Assembly: GCA_902775195.1 (NCBI GenBank)
Contig: CACYLQ010000018.1
Location: forward strand, 1-44,824
Length of the DNA: 44,824 bases
Source of the DNA: an uncultured Pseudobutyrivibrio sp.
Lineage (GTDB): Bacteria; Bacillota; Clostridia; Lachnospirales; Lachnospiraceae
Reading direction: 5' to 3'
This document shows, piece after piece, positions 35,524 through 44,597 of the stretch; the first letter of the stretch is position 1; each line of letters begins with the position of its first letter. The notes beneath the pieces were generated by a model. The model searched no databases. It saw only the letters and a program-made list of their open reading frames with translations, and was not told the DNA's origin. The translations under genes were made by a program, and so were the position numbers.

Positions 35524-36024
35524 CTATTTATTAAATGCTATTATATTTTCATCGTTCAGGGTAAAATCGTATACATTCAAATCCTTTCGTTCTACCCACT
35601 GTTCTGCCTGCCAAAAACTATTTCCAAGTTGATTGTCAGTAAAGGCAACCAGTTGAATCTTTGTGATTCCCTCAGATTTAAGTCGTACCATAGCAGATGT
35701 AGCCATAGCCCTGCCGATTCCGTTTTTACGATAATTTTCGTGAACACATACATGATAAAAGCAACCATGTCTTCCATCATGTCCTACTAATATGCTTCCA
35801 ACGATTTTGCCGTCTGCAACTGCAACAACAGAAAGACCTGGATTTCTGTCTAAGAAACGTTTTACACCTTCCTTAGAATCATCAATGCTTCGCATTGCAA
35901 ATCCATGAATGGTAGTCCATAAATCATAGACCTCATCATAATCGCTGATGTCCATAGTTCTGATTGTATAATCCATATGAACTCCTAAATCTAAAGTTAC
36001 GTTAAAAGAATCTTTTGTAATCAT
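35524..36024 (-). CDS. GNAT-family N-acetyltransferase
   Basis: 166 residues from the ATG at 36024, or 150 from the ATG at 35976. Both have good ribosome binding sites (AGGAGGG and TAGGAG), and the GNAT fold begins just after the second (DYTIRTMDISDYDEVYDL). The acetyl-CoA loop RKNGIGRAM is near residue 105-113. It lies between argC and argJ in the arginine operon. The target is not predictable; a link to arginine metabolism rests on position only. Confidence 0.82.
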   Translation of the reverse strand: MITKDSFNVTLDLGVHMDYTIRTMDISDYDEVYDLWTTIHGFAMRSIDDSKEGVKRFLDRNPGLSVVAVADGKIVGSILVGHDGRHGCFYHVCVHENYRKNGIGRAMATSAMVRLKSEGITKIQLVAFTDNQLGNSFWQAEQWVERKDLNVYDFTLNDENIIAFNK

Positions 36025-36048
36025 ATTAGGTCCCTCCTAATTGCCGTT

Positions 36049-37101
36049 TTATGGAAACATTGGTGCAAAATCAAGTCCTGTTTTTTCATCTAAATCAAAC
36101 AGTATATTCATGTTTTGAACTGCCTGGCCTGCAGCACCCTTAACTAAATTATCTAAAGCACCCATCATAATGATTCGACCAGTTCGTTCATCGATTTTAC
36201 AGCTAACATCTACAAAATTGCTTCCCTCAACCCATTTGGTCTCTGGGCACTCGCCATAATCTAAAACTCTTACGAAAAATTCATCATCATACATATCGTG
36301 ATATGCCTGCATCACATCCTCTTTTGTAGGAAGCTTGCCATCTTTTTTAGCAAGAGTTGCATATTCTGTAACAAGGATTCCTCTATTCATTGGAACAAGA
36401 TGTGGTGTGAAATTAATCATTATCTCCTTGCCACAGGCATAGCCTAACTGCTCTTCTATTTCTGGAGTATGTCTATGTGATGCAACTCCGTAGGCTTTTA
36501 TGCTTTCGTTTACCTCGCAATACAGATTAGGAAGCTTTGCTCCTCTTCCTGCACCGCTTGTTCCAGATTTTGCATCGATGATTAAAGTAGCTGGATCAAT
36601 TAAGCCTGCCTTAACAAGTGGATATGCTGTAAGTATTGAACAGGTTGTGTAGCAGCCAGGATTGGCAATAAGTCTTGCGCCCTTTTCTTTGTCTCTGTTA
36701 ATTTCGCAAAGACCATAAACTGCTTCTTCTATAAACTGTGGACTCATGTGCTTGATGCCATACCAATTTTCATATATAGAAACATCTTTTATACGATAGT
36801 CCGCTGATAAATCTATGACCTTACAATTATTTAATATTTCTTCTGTAAGTACCCCTGCCAAATATCCCTGTGGTGTTGCTGTGAAAATCACATCTACCTG
36901 TTTAGAAAGCTCTAAAATGTTATCGTCCAAACATTTATCTTCAACAAGTGTAAACATGTTCTTGTATATAGATGCAAATCTTTCATCTACATAAGATTTA
37001 GAACCGTACCACACTATCTCAGCTTCTGGATGACTATAAAGTAGTCTTACTATTTCTGCTCCAGCGTATCCAGTCGCTCCAATAATTCCAACTTTAATCA
37101 T
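36049..37101 (-). CDS. argC: N-acetyl-gamma-glutamyl-phosphate reductase
   Basis: NADPH-dependent reductase of arginine biosynthesis. It has 350 residues from the ATG at 37101, preceded by GGAGG; in-frame codons upstream belong to the leader. It begins VGIIGATGYAGAE (dinucleotide loop), has the catalytic cysteine in NPGCYTTCS near residue 150 and the SGTSGAGRGAK stretch near 180. First gene of argC-GNAT-argJ-argB-argD. Confidence 0.95.
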   Translation of the reverse strand: MIKVGIIGATGYAGAEIVRLLYSHPEAEIVWYGSKSYVDERFASIYKNMFTLVEDKCLDDNILELSKQVDVIFTATPQGYLAGVLTEEILNNCKVIDLSADYRIKDVSIYENWYGIKHMSPQFIEEAVYGLCEINRDKEKGARLIANPGCYTTCSILTAYPLVKAGLIDPATLIIDAKSGTSGAGRGAKLPNLYCEVNESIKAYGVASHRHTPEIEEQLGYACGKEIMINFTPHLVPMNRGILVTEYATLAKKDGKLPTKEDVMQAYHDMYDDEFFVRVLDYGECPETKWVEGSNFVDVSCKIDERTGRIIMMGALDNLVKGAAGQAVQNMNILFDLDEKTGLDFAPMFP

Positions 37102-37145
37102 AGCGAATTGTCCTCCAAATGAAATGTCATGAGTAAATTGTAGTA

Positions 37146-37171
37146 CAACACTTTCATGAAGTAAAGTGTTG
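37146..37171 (-). other. Hairpin in the argC leader
   Basis: On the minus strand CAACACTTT (37163-37171) pairs with AAAGTGTTG (37146-37154) across 8 bases, about 45 bases ahead of the argC start. No T run follows, so it is not a terminator; it may shape mRNA stability. Confidence 0.5.
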
Positions 37172-37195
37172 CAACGCAACTTTATAAATTAAATT

Positions 37196-37209
37196 TGCAT
37201 AAATATACA
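37196..37209. promoter_or_regulatory. ArgR-box-like operator over the argC -10
   Basis: TGCATAAATATACA is a near-perfect palindrome of the AT-centred ArgR/AhrC type (half-site TGNATA). It covers the argC -10 element, so bound repressor would block the promoter. Assignment by pattern only. Confidence 0.55.
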
Positions 37210-37230
37210 CCGTAATTCCATATAAATCAA
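37202..37230 (-). promoter_or_regulatory. argC promoter
   Basis: On the minus strand TTGATT (37225-37230), 17 bases, TATATT (37202-37207). The -10 matches five of six and lies inside the ArgR-box-like palindrome. A TTGACA at 37231-37236 has no partner at the right distance. Confidence 0.55.
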
Positions 37231-37257
37231 TGTCAATTTTAACAAATATCATTTTTA

Positions 37258-37282
37258 TGCATATATCTTGCATATATTTGCA
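37258..37282. promoter_or_regulatory. Overlapping ArgR-box-like operators upstream of argG
   Basis: Three TGCA-centred half-sites, TGCATAT (37258), TTGCATA (37268) and TTTGCA (37277), make two overlapping palindromes; the better is TGCATATATTTGCA (37269-37282). They abut the putative argG -35. Confidence 0.5.
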
Positions 37283-37283
37283 C

Positions 37284-37312
37284 TTGAATTTCAAACTTTA
37301 ATGTAGTAAAGT
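37284..37312 (+). promoter_or_regulatory. Putative argG promoter
   Basis: TTGAAT (37284-37289), 17 bases, TAAAGT (37307-37312); about four of six matches in each hexamer. It leaves a leader of about 60 bases ahead of AAAGGAG and the argG ATG. Confidence 0.4.
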
Positions 37313-37377
37313 ATGTATCAACAAGTCGAAAGGCTTACAGGGAGATTTTTATAAAACATAAATAAAGGAGATAAAAA

Positions 37378-38592
37378 ATGGCACAAGAAAAAGTAATTCT
37401 AGCTTATTCAGGCGGACTCGACACAACAGCCATCATTCCATGGCTCAAGGAAAACTACAATTATGAAGTTATCTGTTGCTGTATTGATTGCGGTCAGGGC
37501 GACGAACTGGACGGACTTGAAGAACGAGCTAAGCTTTCGGGAGCATCAAAGCTTTATATTGAAGATATTGTTGATGATTTCTGTGATAACTACATCGTTC
37601 CATGTGTACAGGCAGGAGCTGTTTACGAAAACAAATACTTACTTGGTACAGCAATGGCTAGACCTGGTATTGCAGCAAAGCTTGTAGAGATTGCCAGAAA
37701 AGAAGGCGCTACTGCAATCTGCCATGGTGCTACAGGTAAAGGAAACGACCAGATTCGTTTCGAGCTTGGTATCAAAGCACTTGCTCCAGATATTAAGATT
37801 ATTGCTGCATGGCGTAGTGACAAGTGGACTCTTCAGTCACGTCAGGATGAAATTGACTACTGCAAGGCTCACGGCATTGACTTACCATTTTCTGCAGATC
37901 AGTCCTACAGCCGTGACAGAAACTTATGGCACATCAGCCACGAGGGACTTGAGCTTGAAGACCCATCTGTGGAGCCAAACTATGATCACTTACTTATGCT
38001 TACTACTCCACCAGAGAAGGCACCTGAAACACCTGAATATGTAACACTCACTTTTGAAAAGGGTGTTCCTACATCTGTAAACGGAAAGAAAATGAAGGTA
38101 AGCGATATTATCAAAGAGCTTAATGTTATTGGTGGCCGCAACGGAATCGGCATCATAGACATTGTAGAAAACCGTGTTGTTGGTATGAAGTCACGTGGCG
38201 TATACGAGACTCCAGGCGGAACTATTCTTATGGAAGCTCACGAACAGCTTGAAGAGCTTATCCTCGACCGCGCGACATTAGAGGTTAAGAAAGAAATGGG
38301 TGCTAAGCTTGCACAGGTTTGCTATGAAGGCAAATGGTTCACACCACTTTGCGACGCTATCCAGGCCTTCGTAAAATCAACACAGGAATACGTTACTGGA
38401 GAAGTAAAAATCAAGCTTTACAAGGGCAACATCATCAAAGCAGGCACTACTTCACCATACTCACTCTACTCTGAGTCACTTGCATCCTTCACAACTGGTG
38501 ACCTTTACGACCACCACGACGCCGAAGGCTTCATCACACTCTGGGGCCTCCCACTAAAGGTTCGTGCCCTCAAGCTTCAGGAAAATAAGTAA
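37378..38592 (+). CDS. argG: Argininosuccinate synthase
   Basis: Joins citrulline and aspartate with ATP. It has 404 residues with the N-type ATP loop SGGLDT at 11-16 and the [13 protein letters not shown] stretch near 118-130. GAP-binding features later (the [15 protein letters not shown] segment, near 180) are complete. AAAGGAG precedes the ATG. Only major plus-strand gene in the right half; it diverges from argC. No argH is in the window. Confidence 0.96.
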   Translation: MAQEKVILAYSGGLDTTAIIPWLKENYNYEVICCCIDCGQGDELDGLEERAKLSGASKLYIEDIVDDFCDNYIVPCVQAGAVYENKYLLGTAMARPGIAAKLVEIARKEGATAICHGATGKGNDQIRFELGIKALAPDIKIIAAWRSDKWTLQSRQDEIDYCKAHGIDLPFSADQSYSRDRNLWHISHEGLELEDPSVEPNYDHLLMLTTPPEKAPETPEYVTLTFEKGVPTSVNGKKMKVSDIIKELNVIGGRNGIGIIDIVENRVVGMKSRGVYETPGGTILMEAHEQLEELILDRATLEVKKEMGAKLAQVCYEGKWFTPLCDAIQAFVKSTQEYVTGEVKIKLYKGNIIKAGTTSPYSLYSESLASFTTGDLYDHHDAEGFITLWGLPLKVRALKLQENK

Positions 38593-38595
38593 AAT

Positions 38596-38635
38596 AAAAA
38601 CACTATGTAGCATAAAACCTACATAGTGTTTTTTT
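38596..38635. terminator. Bidirectional terminator between argG and thiN
   Basis: Stem CACTATGTAG (38601-38610) with CTACATAGTG (38619-38628), extended by A/T pairs, 8-base loop. T runs follow on both strands, serving the convergent argG and thiN transcripts. Confidence 0.88.
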
Positions 38636-39305
38636 AATCTCTAGACTCACATACGATTAGGTAGCCCTCGGCCACGTGGATGGTGGCGAAGTTGTCTACG
38701 ATTTCGTTGCTGACTGTGAGGGTGTTGAAGCCCTCTAAGGTGGCGCGATGAAGTGGATATTTGAAACCTTTCATAGTAACACCTGAGGCAATACCACCAT
38801 AAGGAAATACTGAAACGTATTTACCAAATTGACCAAATTTACCATCTTTTTCCAATTCTAGAGTCCAGCCTGGGGCTAACATCTGAATGTAGTTACGGTC
38901 ATCTACAAGAATAACCTCCCTATCATGCTTAAGACCTAGTCCTAATAGACTAATATTACCAAGAGTATGGTCTATACGGGCGCCAGTGCCTCCTAAGATG
39001 TATATTTCATCGGTATTTTTAGTACGTTTAAAAGCCAGGCGTAAAGCAAATTCGGTGTCTGTATCATCCTTGACAGGATTAAGCTTTATCACCTCAGCTC
39101 CTGTGTTTTCTATTTTCTTGTATGCATCATCTGAAATAGAATCAAAATCACCTACAACAATATCTGGATTAACTCCAAGGGATAGGCAGGATTCAAAACC
39201 ACTGTCGCAGGCAATAAATAAAGTCTTATCAAAAGAGTGGTCAGCTATAAATCCTTTGGCAAATTCAGGATTAAGCTTTCCTCCTGCTATTATAAAAACT
39301 ATCAT
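38634..39305 (-). CDS. thiN: Thiamine pyrophosphokinase
   Basis: Makes thiamine diphosphate from thiamine and ATP. It has 223 residues with IACDSGFESCLSLGVNPD and VGDFDSIS (about 50-57), DDTDTEFALRLA (about 80-91), and GGTGARIDHTLGNI (about 104-117). Last gene of the rsmB-to-thiN run; overlaps rpe by four bases. Confidence 0.94.
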   Translation of the reverse strand: MIVFIIAGGKLNPEFAKGFIADHSFDKTLFIACDSGFESCLSLGVNPDIVVGDFDSISDDAYKKIENTGAEVIKLNPVKDDTDTEFALRLAFKRTKNTDEIYILGGTGARIDHTLGNISLLGLGLKHDREVILVDDRNYIQMLAPGWTLELEKDGKFGQFGKYVSVFPYGGIASGVTMKGFKYPLHRATLEGFNTLTVSNEIVDNFATIHVAEGYLIVCESRD

Positions 39306-39964
39306 CTCATTTTCTCCAATAGTGCTTCGGCGTTAGCTTTTACATCACCCTTGAATACAGCAGAGCCTGCCACAATGATATTGGCACCTGCATCAAGTGC
39401 ATCATCAATGGTGTCTATGTTAATACCACCATCAACTTCAATATCAATCTTTGCTCCAACCTGATTGCAAAGAGCTGTAAGCTCACGAACCTTGTGTATA
39501 GTATAAGGTATCAGCTTCTGTCCACCAAAACCTGGATTAACTGTCATAATAAGAACCATATCTACCTTATCAAGCACATGCTTAATGGTAGAAACTGGTG
39601 TAGCTGGGTTGAGAGCAACACCAGCCATGGCACCACATGATTTAATTAAATCTATAGTGGCATCCAAATGCTTGCAGGCCTCGGCATGAACTGTGATTAT
39701 GTCAGCTCCAGCATCTGCAAAATCCTTAATGTATCTTTCAGGATCTACTATCATTAGATGAACATCAAATAACCTGTCAGTGTATTTACGAATGCTTTTA
39801 AGTACTGGCATTCCATAGCTGATACTTGGCACAAAAACCCCGTCCATTACATCAAAATGAACATATTGTGCGCCAGCCTCATCGATAAGCTCAAGCTGTT
39901 CCTTTAATACCCCAAAATCAGCCGATAAAATTGATGGTGCTAAGCATTTTTCCATATTAATCAC
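39302..39964 (-). CDS. rpe: Ribulose-phosphate 3-epimerase
   Basis: TIM-barrel epimerase of the pentose phosphate pathway, 220 residues. Metal/substrate residues are in SILSADF, HFDVMDGVFVP (His/Asp near 37-42), VHLMI, VNPGFGGQ and the closing EVDGGIN with GSAVF. It overlaps rsgA and thiN by four bases each, so it is tightly coupled. Confidence 0.96.
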   Translation of the reverse strand: MINMEKCLAPSILSADFGVLKEQLELIDEAGAQYVHFDVMDGVFVPSISYGMPVLKSIRKYTDRLFDVHLMIVDPERYIKDFADAGADIITVHAEACKHLDATIDLIKSCGAMAGVALNPATPVSTIKHVLDKVDMVLIMTVNPGFGGQKLIPYTIHKVRELTALCNQVGAKIDIEVDGGINIDTIDDALDAGANIIVAGSAVFKGDVKANAEALLEKMR

Positions 39965-40848
39965 CTATACTTGTTATTCCTTTCGTTTACCATTTCCCCA
40001 TAAATCTGTAAATAATTTTCGTATCTACTTGCTGCTATATCCCCACTTTCAACTGCGCTTTTAACTCCACAGCTTGGTTCCTTGTCATGAGCACAGCCAG
40101 TAAATTTACATCTGGATGCTGGCTCGATAAACTCTGGAAACAGTGTATATAAATCAACTGGCTCCAGCTTTGGTACAAACAAAGACGAAAAACCTGGTGT
40201 ATCCATAATGTATGTATCTTCCCCAAGATACAAAAGCTCTGAATGCCTGGTTGTATGCTTGCCTCGACCTATCTTTTCGGAAACCTCTCCAGTTTCCATT
40301 GATTGTCCTTCAGTAAGCATATTAACTATAGAGCTTTTTCCAACACCAGATGGTCCTGCAACAGTAGATGTTTTTCCCTGCAATACCTCTCTTATTATAT
40401 CAATTCCTGAATCCTGTTTTGCAGAGCAAAAGATAACCTTATAACCAGCTCTCTCATAGGTAGCTCGCATCCTATCCTCAAAGCCCTCATCGGCAATATC
40501 CTTCTTATTGAAGCATATTACTATTGGAAGGTCTTGCTCTTCCATCATGCATAAAAACCTGTCTAAAAGATTAAGATTAGGCTCAGGATTCTTAGTAGCA
40601 AAAATGAGCAATGCTTGGTCTACGTTTGCCACAGCAGGTCTGATAAGTTCAGACTTGCGAGGCAGTAGCTTTACTACATTGCCCGTTTTTTCTTCTTCAG
40701 AGATGACGTCTATTTCAACGTCATCTCCTACTAAAGGTTTTATTTTTTCTTTTCTGAAGGCTCCCTTTGCCTTACATTCGTAGATTCCTGAATCTACAAC
40801 GTAAACATAATAGAAGCCTGCAATTCCTTTGATAATCTTTCCCGTCAT
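39961..40848 (-). CDS. rsgA: Ribosome small-subunit GTPase RsgA
   Basis: Circularly permuted GTPase for late 30S maturation, 295 residues. OB fold (about 1-70), FNKKD (G4, near 118) ahead of GPSGVGKSS (G1, near 168) and DTPGF (G3, near 218), then a zinc-finger-like CKFTGCAHDKEPSCGV near 247-262. It starts three bases after the prkC stop. Confidence 0.96.
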   Translation of the reverse strand: MTGKIIKGIAGFYYVYVVDSGIYECKAKGAFRKEKIKPLVGDDVEIDVISEEEKTGNVVKLLPRKSELIRPAVANVDQALLIFATKNPEPNLNLLDRFLCMMEEQDLPIVICFNKKDIADEGFEDRMRATYERAGYKVIFCSAKQDSGIDIIREVLQGKTSTVAGPSGVGKSSIVNMLTEGQSMETGEVSEKIGRGKHTTRHSELLYLGEDTYIMDTPGFSSLFVPKLEPVDLYTLFPEFIEPASRCKFTGCAHDKEPSCGVKSAVESGDIAASRYENYLQIYGEMVNERNNKYR

Positions 40849-40851
40849 AGA

Positions 40852-42792
40852 TTAATTGGCTGTTCCTTGTACAGTCTGAGTCTGTGGTTCACCTGCTACT
40901 CCTTCAGCTGGTGTAAGAGTAACTGTAAGCTGAGCCTTTGTAACATCAGAAATATTGATTGCACCACTCTTTGGAATAGTACCTGACTTGTTTAATTCAT
41001 TGATTGAATATGTGCAGTCTCCCTCGAATGGGTTAGCAATTGTATAGTTATATGTTGTAGCCTTTGTTCCCTTGCTGATTACAAGTGTGATTGTTGTATT
41101 TGCAGCAACCATTTCACCTGGAGCAATTGACTGGCTGATAACCTGACCCTGTGGAACAGTATCAGAGTAATCTGTTGATGTGCTTGTAACAACGATGTTC
41201 TTGGCATCAAGTACAGTTGTTGCCTCTGCCTGTGTAAGACCAACTACGCTAGGTACTGCAACTGTTGCCTTGCTATCTGTTTCTGTAGCCTTGTTCTCAG
41301 TTGTAGTAGTAGTCTGAGTCTGCTGTGTAGTTGTGTTGCTCTTGTTTGAAGAAGAGCTTGAACTACTACTGCTATCCTTTGATTCAGACTGTCCGTTAGA
41401 ATCTGATGAGCTTGAATCGCTGCTTGTTTGCTCATCACCAGCAACTGTAAGTCTAAGTGTATCGTTTAATGAGAACTCATCGCCCTCTTTTGTAGACTGG
41501 CTCATAACTACGCCGTCTTCATAATCATCACTATCTTCGTAAGAAACTAAAATATTGTCATCCTCAAGACCTAAATCTGTAAGCTGTGTCTTAGCCTCTT
41601 CGTACTGAGTACCAACAACATTAATCATTGTTACCTTCTTAGAACCAAACTTAAATAATCCAACACGTGAGCCAAATATAGCAACAAGGATAACTACGAT
41701 TGCAATACCTGCAACGATTCCAGAGATTGTGATGATTTTATCCATCTTACCATCATCCTCTTCCTCGTCTTCATCATAGTATTCATCATCATAATATTCG
41801 TCATCATAGTACTCGTCATCATCGTAGTACTCTTCTTCATCCTGGTACTCATCATCAAAGATAAGTGCCTGTGCAGCCTTCTTTGTAAGTGAATCCTCCT
41901 GCTCTGGAGTGATACGAGGCATAACCTTTGTCTGGCCAAGCTCAGATTCTGAAATAACAACGAAATCCTCATTAGGGCTAACTAATGCCTTCTTTAAATC
42001 CATAAGCATGTCAGAGATAGTTCCATATCTTCTGTCTGGAGACTTCATTGTAGCCTTAAGGATAATTTTCTCTAATGAAATAGGAAGGTCAGGTGCGTAT
42101 GCACTAGGTGCAACCATTTCTTCCTGAAGATGCTGGATAGCAATGGCAACTGTGTTATCTCCATCGAAAGGAACACGGCCTGTAACCATTTCGTACATTA
42201 CAATACCAAGAGAGTAAATATCACTCTTACCATCAACGAATCCGTTTCTAGCCTGCTCTGGTGATGAATAATGAACTGAGCCCATTACATCAGCATGAAT
42301 TGTGTTTGAGCTAGCTGCTCTTGCGATACCGAAATCTGTAACCTTTACCTTTCCTTCTGTGGAAATGATAATGTTCTGTGGTTTGATATCTCTATGAATA
42401 ATGCCCTTCTGGTGAGCTGCTTCAATACCACGTCCCACCTGAATTGCGATTGAGATTGCTTCTTTAAAATTAAGCTGGCCCTTCTTTTCAATGTATGTCT
42501 TAAGAGTGATACCCTCAACATATTCCATTACAATGAAATACATTCCATTTTCAGAGCCTACATCATAAATGTTAACGATGTTTGGATGCTCAAGACCTGC
42601 TGCCGACTGAGCCTCTGTTCTAAACTTTGCTACGAAGGTTGCATCCTCTGAAAACTCCTGCTTTAAGATTTTGATTGCAACTTCTCTTCCTAAAATATGG
42701 TCCTTGGCACGGTATACATCTGACATTCCGCCTGCGCCAACTTTATCAATAACTTCATATCTGTCTGCAATAAATACGCCTTGTGTAATCAT
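40852..42792 (-). CDS. prkC: PASTA-domain Ser/Thr protein kinase PrkC
   Basis: Membrane kinase of the PrkC/Stk type, 646 residues. Kinase domain about 12-270 with GAGGMSDVYRA (near 18), VAIKILK, HRDIKPQN and VTDFGIA. Then an acidic, tyrosine-rich juxtamembrane tract (about 313-345), a membrane helix at 349-371, two PASTA repeats (from MINVVGTQYEEA and VPSVVGLTQAEA) separated by a Ser/Thr/Gln-rich linker, and a C-terminal extracellular domain. PASTA domains in relatives bind muropeptides or lipid II. The phosphatase gene precedes it by 15 bases. Confidence 0.96.
   Translation of the reverse strand: MITQGVFIADRYEVIDKVGAGGMSDVYRAKDHILGREVAIKILKQEFSEDATFVAKFRTEAQSAAGLEHPNIVNIYDVGSENGMYFIVMEYVEGITLKTYIEKKGQLNFKEAISIAIQVGRGIEAAHQKGIIHRDIKPQNIIISTEGKVKVTDFGIARAASSNTIHADVMGSVHYSSPEQARNGFVDGKSDIYSLGIVMYEMVTGRVPFDGDNTVAIAIQHLQEEMVAPSAYAPDLPISLEKIILKATMKSPDRRYGTISDMLMDLKKALVSPNEDFVVISESELGQTKVMPRITPEQEDSLTKKAAQALIFDDEYQDEEEYYDDDEYYDDEYYDDEYYDEDEEEDDGKMDKIITISGIVAGIAIVVILVAIFGSRVGLFKFGSKKVTMINVVGTQYEEAKTQLTDLGLEDDNILVSYEDSDDYEDGVVMSQSTKEGDEFSLNDTLRLTVAGDEQTSSDSSSSDSNGQSESKDSSSSSSSSSNKSNTTTQQTQTTTTTENKATETDSKATVAVPSVVGLTQAEATTVLDAKNIVVTSTSTDYSDTVPQGQVISQSIAPGEMVAANTTITLVISKGTKATTYNYTIANPFEGDCTYSINELNKSGTIPKSGAINISDVTKAQLTVTLTPAEGVAGEPQTQTVQGTAN
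41771..41833 (-). repeat. 15-bp in-frame tandem repeat in prkC
   Basis: Four near-identical copies of a 15-base unit (41771-41785, 41786-41800, 41801-41815, and 41816-41833 with one extra codon) that encode EYYDD-like blocks just inside the membrane helix of PrkC. As 15 bases are five codons, copy-number slips would keep the frame. Confidence 0.85.
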
Positions 42793-42807
42793 TTATTCTC
42801 CTTTTAG

Positions 42808-43527
42808 CTATTCAATAATTATTACTGATACATTATCCTTGCCACCATGTGCGTTAGCAAGTTCTATTAATCTATTACCACGGTTTACTATGGTGTTGTC
42901 TGAAGTGATAACAGAAAAGATTTCCTCATCCTCCACCATATTAGTTAATCCATCCGAACAAATAAGAATGTGTTCACTGCCACTTATAGCCACATCAAAA
43001 TAATCGGCAGCTATAGAGCTTTCAGCTCCAATGGCCCTTGTAATCATATTCTTACGCTTATCGTATTTAGCATCAATTGCATCTAATTCGCCTGTGCGAA
43101 CTAATTCTGCAACTACTGAATGGTCCTTTGTAATTTGCTTTAATCTGTCCTTTGTAGCTACATATAATCTGCTGTCTCCAACATTAGCTACATATAAATG
43201 ACCATCAAACACAGTTGCTAAAACAAGAGTGGTACCCATTCCTGCTTTTGAAGGATCCGACTGCGATTCGGTATAGATTTTATTGTTTGCAAGTTGAATT
43301 GCCTTTTCAAAAATTCTAACTGTCTCCAGCTCTGTAGAATTTTTAATTTCGTCTACAATAATCTCGACGCATTTAGCGGAAGCATAATCTCCTGCCAGTT
43401 CACCGCCCATACCATCTGCGACTATGTAAAGATTTGGCAATTTACCAACCTGTTTGTCAGAAGCAAAGATGCAGTCCTGATTGACGTGCCTCTTAATTCC
43501 GACATCTGTCTTTTCATAGCTTATCAT
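42808..43527 (-). CDS. PP2C-type protein phosphatase (PrpC/Stp)
   Basis: 239 residues. Metal-binding aspartates are in DVGIKRHVNQDC (near 7-18) and VADGMGGE (near 37-44), then NVGDSRLYV (near 116) and ICSDGLTN (near 190-197). It should reverse phosphorylation by PrkC, next door. It shares one base with rlmN. Confidence 0.95.
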   Translation of the reverse strand: MISYEKTDVGIKRHVNQDCIFASDKQVGKLPNLYIVADGMGGELAGDYASAKCVEIIVDEIKNSTELETVRIFEKAIQLANNKIYTESQSDPSKAGMGTTLVLATVFDGHLYVANVGDSRLYVATKDRLKQITKDHSVVAELVRTGELDAIDAKYDKRKNMITRAIGAESSIAADYFDVAISGSEHILICSDGLTNMVEDEEIFSVITSDNTIVNRGNRLIELANAHGGKDNVSVIIIE

Positions 43528-44597
43528 TAAATAGTCCCTTTCGAAGCGTCCATGTCTGCATGTCGCTTTCTCAGTTGTCCACAGGCCCCGTCAATATCGC
43601 GACCCATTTCCCTTCTAATAGTAGCATTATTCACATATTTTTCAATCTTTTTTTGGAATGAATAAGCCCTGTCCATAGAAGGTGACTCAAAATCCCTTTC
43701 CTTGATTGGATTAACTGGAATAAGGTTAACATGACAGTTCAAATGACCTATCAGCTGTCCCAATTCCTCTGCATCCACATCTCTATCATTAACACCTGCA
43801 ACAAGCGAATACTCAAAGGTAATTCTTCTACCTGTTTTATTGAAGTAATATTCGCAGGCTTCTATCAGCTCATGTATCTCGTACTTGTTTGCAACTGGCA
43901 TCAGCTCCTTTCTCTTCTCCTGATTAGGAGCGTGAAGAGAAATGGCAAGAGTGATTGTTAAATCCTCATCTGCAAGCTGCTTAATCTTTGGTACGATTCC
44001 ACATGTACTAACCGTAATGTTACGCTGAGAAATGTTTAGTCCATTCTCATCAGATAATAGTCTAACAAATTTTACGATATTATCATAGTTATCCATTGGC
44101 TCCCCAGTGCCCATAACTACAACATTTGATACGCGCTCGCCTGTATCTCTTTGGATGGCATAAATCTGTCCAAGCATTTCTGCTGGAGTAAGATTTCTAA
44201 CCCAGCCATCAAGTGTTGATGCGCAGAATCGGCATCCCATTTTGCAGCCAACCTGTGAGCTGATGCAAACAGAATTACCATGCTTATAGCTCATCCAAAC
44301 GCTTTCTACCATTTCCCCATCAAACAGCTCAAAAAGATATTTTCTGGTACCGTCGATTTTGGAAACCTGCAAATCGATTTGCTTAAGTGGTCTGTAATTA
44401 CAATTAGCCTTAAGCTTGTCCTTGAGAGAATTAGGAATGTTTTTCATCTCATCATAGTTGAGGGCCAAATGTTTATGCATCCACTCATAAAGCTGTTTTG
44501 ATCTGAATTTAGGCTCACCTAAATCCTTTGTAATATAATCTGTTAGTTCTATTAAATTAAGTGACCTAATGTCTACTAGTTCTTTTTCATTACACAT
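43527..44597 (-). CDS. rlmN: 23S rRNA / tRNA adenine-C2 methyltransferase RlmN
   Basis: Radical-SAM methyltransferase acting on A2503 of 23S rRNA and A37 of some tRNAs. It has 356 residues with the cluster motif CKMGCRFC (near 119-126), GTGEPMDNYDN (near 164), and the C-terminal catalytic Cys in GACGQLRKRH (near 342). It overlaps the rsmB end by 22 bases; the start codon lies in that overlap. Confidence 0.96.
   Translation of the reverse strand: MCNEKELVDIRSLNLIELTDYITKDLGEPKFRSKQLYEWMHKHLALNYDEMKNIPNSLKDKLKANCNYRPLKQIDLQVSKIDGTRKYLFELFDGEMVESVWMSYKHGNSVCISSQVGCKMGCRFCASTLDGWVRNLTPAEMLGQIYAIQRDTGERVSNVVVMGTGEPMDNYDNIVKFVRLLSDENGLNISQRNITVSTCGIVPKIKQLADEDLTITLAISLHAPNQEKRKELMPVANKYEIHELIEACEYYFNKTGRRITFEYSLVAGVNDRDVDAEELGQLIGHLNCHVNLIPVNPIKERDFESPSMDRAYSFQKKIEKYVNNATIRREMGRDIDGACGQLRKRHADMDASKGTI

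Noticed and set aside
37102-37179. N-terminal extension of argC in the open frame
   Set aside because: The good ribosome binding site and the Rossmann start both point to the ATG at 37101; the upstream part is leader containing a hairpin.
37231-37236. A perfect TTGACA as the argC -35 hexamer
   Set aside because: No -10-like hexamer lies 16-18 bases downstream; the adjacent TTGATT with TATATT fits.
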